A stretch of DNA of 64,000 nucleotides, taken from a virus. Under the pieces are notes generated by a model. That model had not been told where the DNA came from and did no database searches. It saw only the letters and a list, made by a program, of their open reading frames with translations. Shown here in pieces: positions 7,687-17,500 of the stretch. Position 1 is the first letter of the stretch; each line of letters begins with the position of its first letter. The translations under genes and the position numbers were made by a program. The DNA is taken from IMG/VR virus record IMGVR_UViG_3300032223_001420, positions 22,491 through 86,490 of that record. One strand, given 5' to 3'.

Positions 7687-8868
7687 ATGGCACTTTTCGG
7701 TCTTTCAGATATTACCATTTCCCAAGAAAAGAAAACAAGGGGTCCTCTTGCTCCACTTTTTACTGATGAATATGGCACATCAAATACGTTCAGATACCCA
7801 CTTGATATTGGTAACTATGACAAAGCGCACTACATGGTTATTCATATTTTTCAACAAAATAAATCAGTTATTAAAGGTATAGAAAGAAACAATAATCTAC
7901 CTACTGGTATTGATATTCAAACCAAGATGAATAACCTGGCAGCTACAACCGCTCAGAATTTCAAACAACAATTTTCAAGCGTCATCAATAATAAAATTGA
8001 CGGTGCATTTAATTCAATTAATAATGCAGTTGGAGGGCGATTAAACTTTTTTAAAGCGTCTGGACCATCATTCGATTCAGCAGCAAAGGCACAATCTACG
8101 AGTAACAAATCTTATATTGACAGTGTGGCAAATATTCAAAATGAATCACTTTTCAAAAATCAAACAACACGGACCAAAGATTCGATTGTTTTGTATATGC
8201 CAGACACAGTACAATTTTCAAGTACGCAAGGATATGAAAATTTAGACTTAGGTGGATTGGCTGGACAAGCAGGAAAAATTGGTGCGAGTATATTAAAAGG
8301 TGAAGAAGTAAATGTTGGTGGTGCAGTTGTAGCCGCTGCGGTAAACGCTGGTATAAAAAAATTAGGTGAACTTTCTAATTCGGGAGATGCAGCAAAGGCT
8401 GCCGCTTTTTTGGCTACAGGTGGTATTGTTAACCCACAATTAGAACTTCTCTATACTGCTCCGAATTTTCGCTCATTCAATTATGAATTTATGTTCTACC
8501 CAAGAAGTGAACAAGAAGCATTAGAGGTGCAGAACATTATCGAACGATTGCGTTTTCATCAAGCTCCAGAATTGGATAAAAGTACAGCAAATGTTTTATT
8601 GATTCCACCATCAGAATTTGAAATTATGTTTTTCTATAATGGTAGAAAAAACCCGAATATTCCAAATATGACACGTTGTGTTTTGGAGTCGATTGATGTC
8701 AACTATGCGCCAAACGGATGGTCTGCTTATGAGATGCCAGGCGAAAGTAGCCCAGCAATAGGTAGAACTGGTATGCCCACAGCAATTCAATTGACACTGG
8801 GATTTAAAGAAACCCAATTCTTAACAAAACGTGATTTCAGAACTTTTGCTTCGGACAATAAGAAATAA
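7687..8868 (+). CDS. gp48: Baseplate tail tube cap gp48
   Basis: This 393-residue protein opens the plus-strand baseplate operon. The N-terminus has a short YPLDIG segment followed by an Ala/Gly-rich stretch that is likely helical. From about residue 245 the C-terminal part has a tube-fold pattern (LELLYTAPNFRSFNYEFMFYPRS and later LESIDVNYAPNGWSAYE), which matches the gp48 family. gp48 sits on the gp27-gp5 hub and, with gp54, seeds tube assembly. It precedes gene 53, as in related T4-like phages. Confidence 0.8.
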   Translation: MALFGLSDITISQEKKTRGPLAPLFTDEYGTSNTFRYPLDIGNYDKAHYMVIHIFQQNKSVIKGIERNNNLPTGIDIQTKMNNLAATTAQNFKQQFSSVINNKIDGAFNSINNAVGGRLNFFKASGPSFDSAAKAQSTSNKSYIDSVANIQNESLFKNQTTRTKDSIVLYMPDTVQFSSTQGYENLDLGGLAGQAGKIGASILKGEEVNVGGAVVAAAVNAGIKKLGELSNSGDAAKAAAFLATGGIVNPQLELLYTAPNFRSFNYEFMFYPRSEQEALEVQNIIERLRFHQAPELDKSTANVLLIPPSEFEIMFFYNGRKNPNIPNMTRCVLESIDVNYAPNGWSAYEMPGESSPAIGRTGMPTAIQLTLGFKETQFLTKRDFRTFASDNKK

Positions 8869-8870
8869 AA

Positions 8871-9542
8871 ATGGCAAATTATTTTAACTTTTTTCCAACA
8901 ACATATTATACCAGTTCGAATACAACTTCCGATTTAGATACTGTTACGAATATTATTGCACGATTTGCTTTTGAGAATTCGACTAAAAATAATAGCAATA
9001 TTTTTTATCCTTATGAAATACAAGATGGCGATACACCAGAAATTATAGCATCTAAGTATTATGGCTCACCAGAGAGACATTGGATTGTTTTGTTGTACAA
9101 TGATATTATCGATCCACAATATGATTGGCCATTAGACCAAAGAACAATTATTAAATACATCGATAAGAAATATTCCGCACCCGAATATGCAGATACGGCA
9201 AATACAAATGTATCTGGTTTAAGTTGGTCTATGAACGTAAATAATGTATACGCATACACTAAAACAATATCTAGAGTTGGTACAACTGATGCTTCACCAG
9301 TCACTATTACTGAAACAATTCGAGTTGATGCGAGTACGTATGCAAATGTGATTACTTCAACAAATAATTATACTTTGAAAAGTGGTACAAAAGTTGCCGA
9401 AACAACCACAAAACAAAAACAAACCTATTATGATTATGAAATTCAGACCAACGATACAAAACGAAAAATCAAATTACTAAGACCAGAATATGTAACCGAA
9501 AAGGGTTTAATTGGCGAATTTAAGAAAGTAATTAGTTCATGA
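8871..9542 (+). CDS. gp53: Baseplate wedge gp53
   Basis: This 223-residue protein has a LysM-like segment at residues 47-82 (DGDTPEIIASKYYGSPERHW) followed by LLYNDIIDPQYDWPL. That combination is characteristic of gp53, which joins wedges around the hub. The N-terminus begins YFNFFPTTYY, common in this family. Residues 115-190 are a Thr/Asn/Lys-rich beta region. Its TGA overlaps the next ATG (ATGA). Confidence 0.88.
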   Translation: MANYFNFFPTTYYTSSNTTSDLDTVTNIIARFAFENSTKNNSNIFYPYEIQDGDTPEIIASKYYGSPERHWIVLLYNDIIDPQYDWPLDQRTIIKYIDKKYSAPEYADTANTNVSGLSWSMNVNNVYAYTKTISRVGTTDASPVTITETIRVDASTYANVITSTNNYTLKSGTKVAETTTKQKQTYYDYEIQTNDTKRKIKLLRPEYVTEKGLIGEFKKVISS

Positions 9543-10882
9543 GTTTAGAGATTACCAATTCATCGAAGTTTGAAGTTAATGAACTTACGGTTATTACAAA
9601 GGGTGGTAAGGTTGACATTTCTCGTATATACGAAGAGATAAATCTTTTTGATTCTTTGTTTGTGCCGGTCATGAATGGTATTATTGTTATTAATGATGCC
9701 ATTGGCTTATCCAACAAATTATTATTTGATGGTTCCGAATCTTTATTGATCAATATTACCAAAACATCAAGTTCGAGTGTTTTGAATTTTAAAAAAGCAT
9801 TTAGAATTTTTAAACAAAGTGACCGTAAAAATACCAACCAAAACAGCGAAACATATTCTTTACATTTTGTTTCTGATGAGTTGATGTTTTCGGATCAACA
9901 ATTAGTATCGCAATCCTATAAAGGAACATATACCGATATTGTAAAGAAGATTTTAGTTGGCTATTTAAAAGTTCCAAATAATAAATTTAATGGTGTGATA
10001 GAAAACACAACTGGATTGCGTGATATTGTTATACCAAATTTAAGACCTTTAGATGCTATTGAGTGGTGCGCTAAAAGATCGATTGATGAAAAACGTTCAC
10101 CAAATTATGTTTTCTTTGAAAATAGTTTGGGATATAACTTTGTTTCGCTTTCGACTTTGTTGTCACAAAAAGAATTGTTTGAGATTAGATTCCGAGCAAA
10201 AAATTTAGAAGAAACGAATGTGGTTGATGATTTGTTTAGCCCTAAACACTATGAAATGATCAATCAAGTAGACAAAATTAAAGCTACCCGTGATGGTATA
10301 AATGCTGGTACATTTATTGGTTTCGATCCAATGACTCGTAAAATTGCATCACGAAAAATTACTTATGAAGATCATTATTCGGCTATGAAACACGGTAACG
10401 ATAGCCCAAATTATTCGGCTTCCGTTAATCGTGCAGGTGATGATTCATCTCAAGCATACGATTCAAAGAAAACATTAAGTTCATTTGGAACATTTCGTAA
10501 AGATAGTGCATATATTAAAAAATATGATCCTTCGTCATTATCAAAGTTAGAAGCGCAAGAAGATTTTATTTTTCAGCGTAAAGCCATCTTTTCTAATTTG
10601 ATGAATAAACGCATGAAGTTAGTTATGCCAGGAAACTTTCAATTGACTTCTGGTTTTAATTTGAATGTTCGTGTACCAAATTTTGCTCTGAGAGATAGTA
10701 AAGAAGAAAATGATGACCGTTCTTTAAGTGGTCGTTATTTGATTATTGCTACAAGACATATTATTGGCTTTCAAAAACATGAAACAGTTTTAGAATTGGC
10801 GACAACATCTAATGAATTACCATTTATAACATCTGCCACAAACCAGCAGTCAAAAGAAATAGAGAATTATGGAACAATCTGA
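9539..10882 (+). CDS. gp27: Baseplate hub gp27-like protein
   Basis: This 447-residue protein lies directly before gp5 and overlaps it by 14 bases. The pattern of a beta-barrel N-terminus with NLFDSLFVPVMNGIIVI, a central PNLRPLDAIEWCAKR segment, and a late strand LSGRYLIIATRHII fits the hub fold of T4 gp27 and Mu/P2 gpD. The hub trimer adapts the needle to the six-fold tube. A segment at about 240-340 is polar and probably a loop insertion. The call rests on layout and neighbours more than on close identity to T4. Confidence 0.72.
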   Translation: MSLEITNSSKFEVNELTVITKGGKVDISRIYEEINLFDSLFVPVMNGIIVINDAIGLSNKLLFDGSESLLINITKTSSSSVLNFKKAFRIFKQSDRKNTNQNSETYSLHFVSDELMFSDQQLVSQSYKGTYTDIVKKILVGYLKVPNNKFNGVIENTTGLRDIVIPNLRPLDAIEWCAKRSIDEKRSPNYVFFENSLGYNFVSLSTLLSQKELFEIRFRAKNLEETNVVDDLFSPKHYEMINQVDKIKATRDGINAGTFIGFDPMTRKIASRKITYEDHYSAMKHGNDSPNYSASVNRAGDDSSQAYDSKKTLSSFGTFRKDSAYIKKYDPSSLSKLEAQEDFIFQRKAIFSNLMNKRMKLVMPGNFQLTSGFNLNVRVPNFALRDSKEENDDRSLSGRYLIIATRHIIGFQKHETVLELATTSNELPFITSATNQQSKEIENYGTI

Positions 10883-11738
10883 AGATAATAAAAATTTTGC
10901 TGGTAAGAACGGGTTTACTTGGTGGGTTGGTGTTGTTGAAAAAATCAATGATCCACTCAAACTAGGTCGTTGCCGTGTTCGTTGCGCTGGCTGGCATACA
11001 GATAATAAATCAATATTGCCCTCAGATTCGTTGCCATGGGCACAGCCGGCTATGCCAACAAATAATACAAGTACCTATCCACCACGTGAAGGAGATATGG
11101 TATTTGGATTTTTCACCGATGGAGATAATGCACAAGACCCAATAATTCTTGGTGTACTTCCTGGCATACCCCTCACCGCTGGAAATTATCAACAAGGATT
11201 TAATGATGCACGAACAAGTGCAGAACTTGCTGCTGCACCAGTTAAACCCGAAGATTCTGCTACAAATTATCCACGCAAGTTGGATGAGCCGACAACATCA
11301 CGTTTAGCAAGAAATGATACTGATTATCCATCAGCAATTAATGTAGCAAAGAAAGCGAAAAAAGCAAGTAAGGTAGAACCAGATTCGTATTATGCAGCCA
11401 AGTATCCTTACAACAATGTTTATGAATCTGAATCAGGACATGCATTTGAATTTGATGACACCAAAGATGCCGAACGAATTCATTTATATCATCGTTCAGG
11501 TTCTTATGTTGAATATGGTCCATTAGGTGATCGGTCAGAAAGAATACAAAGAAACAAGTTTGAGGTCGTTGTCGGTAGCGAACAAGTGTATGTTAAGGGT
11601 GATGTTACCATTTATGTTGATGGTAATGTAAAGATGACTGTTGGTGGTAACTATCAAGCAGATATTGGTGGTACATGTAAGATAACATCAGGTGGTAATA
11701 TGACACTCAAAGCACCACGTATAGATTTGAATCCATAA
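10869..11738 (+). CDS. gp5: Baseplate spike gp5-like protein, without lysozyme domain
   Basis: This 289-residue protein has an N-terminal OB-fold region (residues 15-110, beginning WWVGVVEKINDPLKLGRCRVR), a polar linker, and a C-terminal series of short Val/Gly repeats (about 215-289, such as VKGDVTIYVDGNVKMTVGGN). These are the signature of the gp5/VgrG triple beta-helix needle. T4 gp5 has 575 residues with a lysozyme domain between these parts; here that domain is absent. A family 24 lysozyme domain is instead present in the gene at 1155-3245. Confidence 0.88.
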   Translation: MEQSEDNKNFAGKNGFTWWVGVVEKINDPLKLGRCRVRCAGWHTDNKSILPSDSLPWAQPAMPTNNTSTYPPREGDMVFGFFTDGDNAQDPIILGVLPGIPLTAGNYQQGFNDARTSAELAAAPVKPEDSATNYPRKLDEPTTSRLARNDTDYPSAINVAKKAKKASKVEPDSYYAAKYPYNNVYESESGHAFEFDDTKDAERIHLYHRSGSYVEYGPLGDRSERIQRNKFEVVVGSEQVYVKGDVTIYVDGNVKMTVGGNYQADIGGTCKITSGGNMTLKAPRIDLNP

Positions 11739-12043
11739 TGCCAGCAGTTTCTAGAAAAGATGGAACCGATACAATAACAACAGGTCATGGTTGTGATGCT
11801 ACAACTGTGACCGATCAAGGTTCATCTACAGTTTTTGTCAATAGTATTGGTGCAGTTCGTGCTGGAGATTTATGTAAAGTGCATTTAATTCTTGTGGGTG
11901 ATTCTTGTGTACCACATACGGTGCCATTAACTTCATATTCTGGTAGTGTTTTTGTAAATGGAAAAGGTGTTGGAAGAAAAGGTGATTCTTATTCCGGAGA
12001 AGTTTTAACATCCGGTTCAGGTAATGTTTTCGCTGGAGGCTGA
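11738..12043 (+). CDS. PAAR-type spike tip protein (gp5.4 equivalent)
   Basis: This 101-residue protein has repeated Gly-rich beta turns and a His/Cys set (GHGCD, CKVHL, DSCVPH) typical of PAAR proteins, which sharpen the spike tip and bind a metal. It is of the same size as T4 gp5.4 and starts one base inside the gp5 stop, so it is probably translated together with its binding partner. The assignment is firm as a family; the metal ligands were not mapped individually. Confidence 0.87.
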   Translation: MPAVSRKDGTDTITTGHGCDATTVTDQGSSTVFVNSIGAVRAGDLCKVHLILVGDSCVPHTVPLTSYSGSVFVNGKGVGRKGDSYSGEVLTSGSGNVFAGG

Positions 12044-12050
12044 ATAAATA
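12044..12050 (+). promoter_or_regulatory. ATAAATA motif 4 bases before the gp25 ATG
   Basis: The sequence reads ATAAATA, then AACG, then ATG. The longer string TAAATAAACG recurs before the gene at 61178 and at 39953. A late transcript starting here would have almost no leader. A GGAGG lies 15 bases upstream of the ATG, which is too far to be ideal. Confidence 0.35.
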
Positions 12051-12054
12051 AACG

Positions 12055-12477
12055 ATGTCAACAAAAATAACATCAACCGACCCATCTATAGCTTCCGAGA
12101 GAAGTTATATAGATTTAGATTTGAACTTTACAGCACATCCTGTAAAGAAAGATATTAATGTGCATTATAATGAAAAAGCGGTCATCAATTCTGTAAAGAA
12201 TTTAGTATCGACAAATTTTTATGAACGACCATTTCAGCCAGAATTGGGTTCGAATATTCGTCGTTTGCTTTTTGAACCGATTGATTCTATTGTTGCCGCT
12301 TCTTTGGAAAGACAACTTCAAGAAACGATTGAAAACTTTGAGCCGAGAGTTTCAATAGATTCGATTACTGCATATGCTGCACCGGATGAAAATGGATATA
12401 GTGTTAGTTTAACTTTTTTTATTCAGAACTCACCTAATCCAATAACAATTAACTTCTTTTTAGAGCGTATAAGATAA
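12055..12477 (+). CDS. gp25: Baseplate wedge gp25
   Basis: This 140-residue protein belongs to the gp25/GPW family. Landmarks are a conserved DLNFTAHP opening strand, the NLVSTNFYERPFQPELGSNIRRLLFEP block, and a final beta hairpin. gp25 forms part of the wedge core and contacts the first sheath ring. It is close in length to T4 gp25 (132) and is directly followed by gene 6, as in most contractile systems. Confidence 0.93.
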   Translation: MSTKITSTDPSIASERSYIDLDLNFTAHPVKKDINVHYNEKAVINSVKNLVSTNFYERPFQPELGSNIRRLLFEPIDSIVAASLERQLQETIENFEPRVSIDSITAYAAPDENGYSVSLTFFIQNSPNPITINFFLERIR

Positions 12478-12478
12478 A

Positions 12479-14539
12479 ATGACAGAACGTCTAAGAGTAA
12501 CCGAACTTGATTTTGATACAATCAAGCAGAATTTAAAAACATATTTACAAGCACAAAACAAGTTTACCGACTATGATTTCGATGGTTCTGGTCTGTCTAT
12601 TTTGCTTGATATTCTGGCATACAATACTCACTATAATGCGTATTACCTGAATATGGTTGCAAACGAATCATTTTTAGATACTGCTCTTTTACGTGATTCG
12701 GTTATTTCTCATGCTAAAGTTTTGGGCTACGTTCCATATTCGACTAAAGCGCCGATTGCTAATATTAACTTTACTGTACAAACCACTTCAAATTCAGCAG
12801 CAACAATTACTGTCCCTAAAGGATTTCGTTTTTTATCAAATGAGATTGATGGTGTAAGTTATGGTTTTGTCACACTACAAGAGAATAAAGTTACCAAAGC
12901 AAACACCGACTTTGTTTTTGAAAACCTAGAATTGTATGAGGGACAGTTAGTAACATATTCATATACGTATGATACGACATCCAATCCCAAACAAATATTT
13001 ACAATTCCTGATGAAAACGTTGACACAACAACGATTACGGTAGTCGTTCAGCCTTCTACATCTTGTACCGCTTCTGAAGTATATACATTCGCTCCAGATG
13101 CATCGGAAACGAATACAAACTCTTCTGTGTTTTATCTACAAGAAAATAAGAGCAAAAAATACGACATTTATTTTGGTAACGATGTTATCGGTAAAAGTTT
13201 AACTAATGGTTCGATTGTTTCAATTTCATACTTGATTACAAATGGAAGTGCTGCAAATAAAGCAGCTAATTTTGTAGCCGCAGGTGGGGGATTAACTGAT
13301 TCGTTAGGTAATAATCAAACAAACTTTATAATCGATTTGGTCAACGAAGCATCTGGTGGTGCTGAACGAGAGTCGGTCGATGAAATTAAATTTTCTGCTC
13401 CTTTACAATTTACCACGCAGAATCGATTAGTGACAATCAAAGACTATGAGTCTTTCATTATTAAAAATTATCCTTCGGTAGATTCGGTATCGGTATGGGG
13501 TGGTGAAGATGAAGCTCCTCCTGTTTTTGGAACAGTATTTCTTTCTCTAAAACCTCGTCAAAACTATTATCTGTCAAACGTTGAAAAGCAAAGAATTATC
13601 GATGAGATTATAAAACCAAAAGCAGTTGTTGCTGTTCAAACGATCATACGTGATCCAGAATATTTGTATTTGTTAATTTCACCAAACGTAACGTATGATC
13701 CCAAGAAAACAATTTTAACGCCAGAACAATTGAAGACATCAATTAGAACGGCTGTTGTAAACTATAAAAATACTTACTTGGATAAGTTTAATTCGAGATT
13801 TATTCTGTCTAAACTTCAACAAGATATTGCTTCAGTTGATTTGAACTCAATCATTGGTTCAAAAGTGGTGGTTCGTCTGCAAAAAAGATTTGAGCCAACA
13901 CTAGGTATTGGTCAATCATATACTCTCTATTTTAATGCTGCGTTATATCGTGGTACGATTTCTGATAAATTGACATCTACATATTTTAAAACATATGATA
14001 GTTTGGGTATTGAAAGAGAAGTTCAGTTTGAAGAAATTCCACAATCATACTCAGGTATTTCATCTATTTCGATTATCAATCCTGGTTCAGGATATACTTC
14101 TGCACCGAATGTAACTATTTCTGGTGACGGAACTGGAGCGACTGCTGTGGCTACCGTGGTCAATGGAGTAATCTCAAACATAACTGTTGTTAATAGAGGC
14201 ATCGATTATACACGTGCAGTTATTACTATTGATGGTGGTAACGGTTATGGTGCATCAGCCGCAGCCGAAGTTGATGCTAAGATCGGTACAATACGAACTG
14301 TATATTATGATACTCTATCACAAAAACAAGTTGTTGATGAATCCGCTGGTACAATCAATTATGATACCGGTGAAGTTGTGATTAACAATATTCTCATTAA
14401 CTCAGTCACTTCGGCCGATGGTTATATTAGACTTTCAATTGAGGCTGATAAAGGTATAATAGATACAGTAAAAAATACAATTATAACTATTGATGAACAA
14501 GACCCAATTTCGATTAGCACAACACTAGAAACTGTATAA
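12479..14539 (+). CDS. gp6: Baseplate wedge gp6 with an inserted GSGY module
   Basis: This 686-residue protein is the baseplate J / gp6 type. Landmarks are LTELDF-like opening residues, a helix with DYDFDGSGLSILLDILAYNTHYNAYYLNMVANESFLDTA split over 52-90, and KDYESFIIKNYPSV near 320. gp6 dimers form the wedge ring. Residues about 521-600 hold a Gly/Ser-rich module (PGSGYTSAPNVTISG and NGVISNITVVNRG) that also occurs in the downstream gp7-like, gp8 and DUF4815 proteins. T4 gp6 has no such repeat that I recall. The next gene starts on its stop codon. Confidence 0.9.
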   Translation: MTERLRVTELDFDTIKQNLKTYLQAQNKFTDYDFDGSGLSILLDILAYNTHYNAYYLNMVANESFLDTALLRDSVISHAKVLGYVPYSTKAPIANINFTVQTTSNSAATITVPKGFRFLSNEIDGVSYGFVTLQENKVTKANTDFVFENLELYEGQLVTYSYTYDTTSNPKQIFTIPDENVDTTTITVVVQPSTSCTASEVYTFAPDASETNTNSSVFYLQENKSKKYDIYFGNDVIGKSLTNGSIVSISYLITNGSAANKAANFVAAGGGLTDSLGNNQTNFIIDLVNEASGGAERESVDEIKFSAPLQFTTQNRLVTIKDYESFIIKNYPSVDSVSVWGGEDEAPPVFGTVFLSLKPRQNYYLSNVEKQRIIDEIIKPKAVVAVQTIIRDPEYLYLLISPNVTYDPKKTILTPEQLKTSIRTAVVNYKNTYLDKFNSRFILSKLQQDIASVDLNSIIGSKVVVRLQKRFEPTLGIGQSYTLYFNAALYRGTISDKLTSTYFKTYDSLGIEREVQFEEIPQSYSGISSISIINPGSGYTSAPNVTISGDGTGATAVATVVNGVISNITVVNRGIDYTRAVITIDGGNGYGASAAAEVDAKIGTIRTVYYDTLSQKQVVDESAGTINYDTGEVVINNILINSVTSADGYIRLSIEADKGIIDTVKNTIITIDEQDPISISTTLETV

Positions 14540-17500
14540 TGTCAGCAAATACCGATCTAAAAACTTCCGTTCTTGTTAGCCAAGAAGTCCCTGAATTTAT
14601 TCGGGATGAGTATCCCACGTTTATTGCTTTCTTAGAAGCGTATTATCAATTCTTAGAAGAAAAACAAGGAACCGAGAATAATGATTTAATTACTCAGTCT
14701 AAAAAATTAAGAACGATTCGTGATGTTGATGAGTCAATAGATGAGTTTGAAACAAATTTTTATAATACTTACGCTACACTTTTACCTTTAGAAGTTCAGT
14801 CTGATAAAGCACTTCTGTTTAAACAATTAGTACCTTTGTATAAAACAAAGGGTAGCGATGCATCATTTAAACTGTTGTTTAGATTAGTATTCGGCGAAGA
14901 TATCGATGTTATTCTTCCTAAAAATAATGTTCTAAAGTCTTCATCGAGTAAATGGCAGATTGATAATAAACTTCGTGTCAACTCACAGATATCATCACGT
15001 TATGTAGCTGATGGCTCAACCAAAACTTTTGTTCTTGCACAGATTTCTGGTAAAGAAGATATTAAAGTTTATTTGGGCGACACTTTACAAACTACAGGCT
15101 ATAGTGTTCGCAAAGAATATCGTAAATTAATTTTTGACGTTGCACCAGCAAATAATACAGTCGTTACTGTTACCTACACATCTTTTAATACCGATCTGTT
15201 AAAGAACCGACAGGTTACTGGATTAACATCGGGTGCTACCGCAATCATCGAGTCAGCAACTCGAAGAATTATTACAGACTCATTGAATGTTGGTTTGCCA
15301 ATTGAATTGTTAATTGATTCCGCAAATTTAACAGGTACGTTTTTAAATGGTGAGAATGTATCTATACCGATTGTTGATGTAAATGGAATATTGATTGACA
15401 TTCGTGCTTCAACATTCTCTGTTGTTAAAGCAATCAATTTAACCAGTTTGGGTGCAAATTATAATGTTGGTGACCCAGTTTATGTTACTGGTGGTAATGC
15501 AACATCGAATGCTATTGGTACAATCGAATCAATTTATCAAGGTATCGTTCAACAAATTTTAGTATCACATGGCGGTGCTATTTTTGGTCAAGATTCTCCA
15601 ATTACCGTTCTTGGCAACACAAGTGCATATGGTTTGGAAGTGGTTGTCGATCAAATTGATTTGAGTGGAACGAATTCTGCGAATAGTCTTGTAGTATCCG
15701 ATACACTGGTTGGACCGTATCAAAATGTTTACATTAACAATGCAAACTATGCTTGTACAACCGGCATTTCGACTACTGGTATTTTAAGTCCAAATTTAAC
15801 AACTAGAATCGCTGATGTTTTAACTTATACATCAATACAAGCTGGACCGATTGCAAACGTCAAAGTTTTGCAGACATCAATGCCTTTAACTGTCAATCCA
15901 GTTTTTGATTCGTTTGGTGTTGCGTATGGCACAGATGCATCTATAATTACTAGCGTTACAGCAAACGCCGGTTCTGTAGGTGTAAACAGTTATGTTATTT
16001 TTAGTGGAGGCGCAACTTCTAACAGCGCAGCGAATGCAAGAATATATGTCAATTCCGCTGGTTATGTTGTCAACGTAAATCTTAATTATGGTGGTTTTTA
16101 TGTTGGAAACGTTTCTACTGCAACTGCTAATCAAGGTAACATAGCACTTTCTGTTTCATCAGTTAGACTTTCGCAAAGAACTCCAAAAAGTTTAAGATCG
16201 ATTGGAAGATTTAAAATTAATGATGGTGGTTCCAATTATAGACCATTTGATGAGATTGTATTTGGTGGAAACCCATTAGGAACTTATGGTAACTATGCCG
16301 AAGCTGTAGTCAGTGAAGTATACGCTGCAAATGGTGCGATTAGAAAAATTGCTCTTGCTAATACTTCGATTCCTGGAACGGTAACAATTTTTTCTGGTGG
16401 CACAATTATAAACGGTACCGGTACTAATTTTAACCGTGATTTAGTTGTTGGTGACTTGATTGATGTTAATGGTGAATCAAGAATCGTTGCTACAATTTCA
16501 CCAGGTGGTCTTCAAGCATCTGTACAAAGCGGAACGCCTTTCACGAATTCTGCTACAGGTAAAAAAATTCGAGTTGCAAATCGTTATCCATTAGGTGGCT
16601 TTGGTTATACACAGAATAATTTTCCAACAGTAACAGTTTCATCTGCAACGGGTGCTGGCGCAAATATTGCAATCGATTCTCTTGTTTCAGATGGCGATAG
16701 ATTCATAGCTACTGGAACTGGAACGCAAGGTTCAATTCTTTCTCTTAAAATTCTTGATCCGGGTGCAGGATATCAATATATTCCTTCGGTTGAAATTAGA
16801 AGCGCAACCGGTACTGGTGCAGTAGCAAATGCAACTATTGAGCGTTCTTACGTAACAGCACCTGGTCGTTGGACAACTTCAGATTCTATTCTTTCTACTA
16901 CTGAACGTAAACTTGCTGGTCGAGATTATTACGTTGATTACTCATATATCATCTCTTCTAGAGTTGAATTTTACAAATATAAAACATTATTAAAAGAATT
17001 ATTGCATCCAGTTGGTTTTGTAAAATATGCTGAATACAAAGCTGAGTCGGTTATTGACCTGTATGACATTGGTGTAGTTGTACCGAATCCTTTTGGTGAT
17101 GAGCAATTCTTAACGATTTCTGGTCGTGTAAATGTTGGTAATGGAAGTATCGTTGTCAGTGGTTCACACGATCAAACAAAGTTTAATATCGCAAATAGTA
17201 GAGCATCAGGTATTTTATCATTAGGTATAAATGATGCATCTTATATTTCAGTTAATGGTGAAATTCGCAGAGTCAATTCTATTATTAGTAATACTACTCT
17301 TTTGACTTCCGCCAAAATAAATGATATCAAAATTGCAAACGTTGGATCAGGCTATTCTAATGGATATGTTGTATTCACTGGCGGTGGTGGTCGATTAACT
17401 GGAACAACTTTAACTTATCCAGGCTCAGGATATTCTAACGGCACATTGTTATTTACTGGTGCCGATGAAGCTATTCCTGCTTATGCTACTGTTGAAGTTT

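Noticed and set aside
10869-11738. Possibility that gp5 carries a hidden lysozyme domain
   Set aside because: Residues between the OB-fold and the beta-helix (about 115-200) are a polar Lys/Asp/Pro linker with no Glu-8-Asp-5-Thr pattern.
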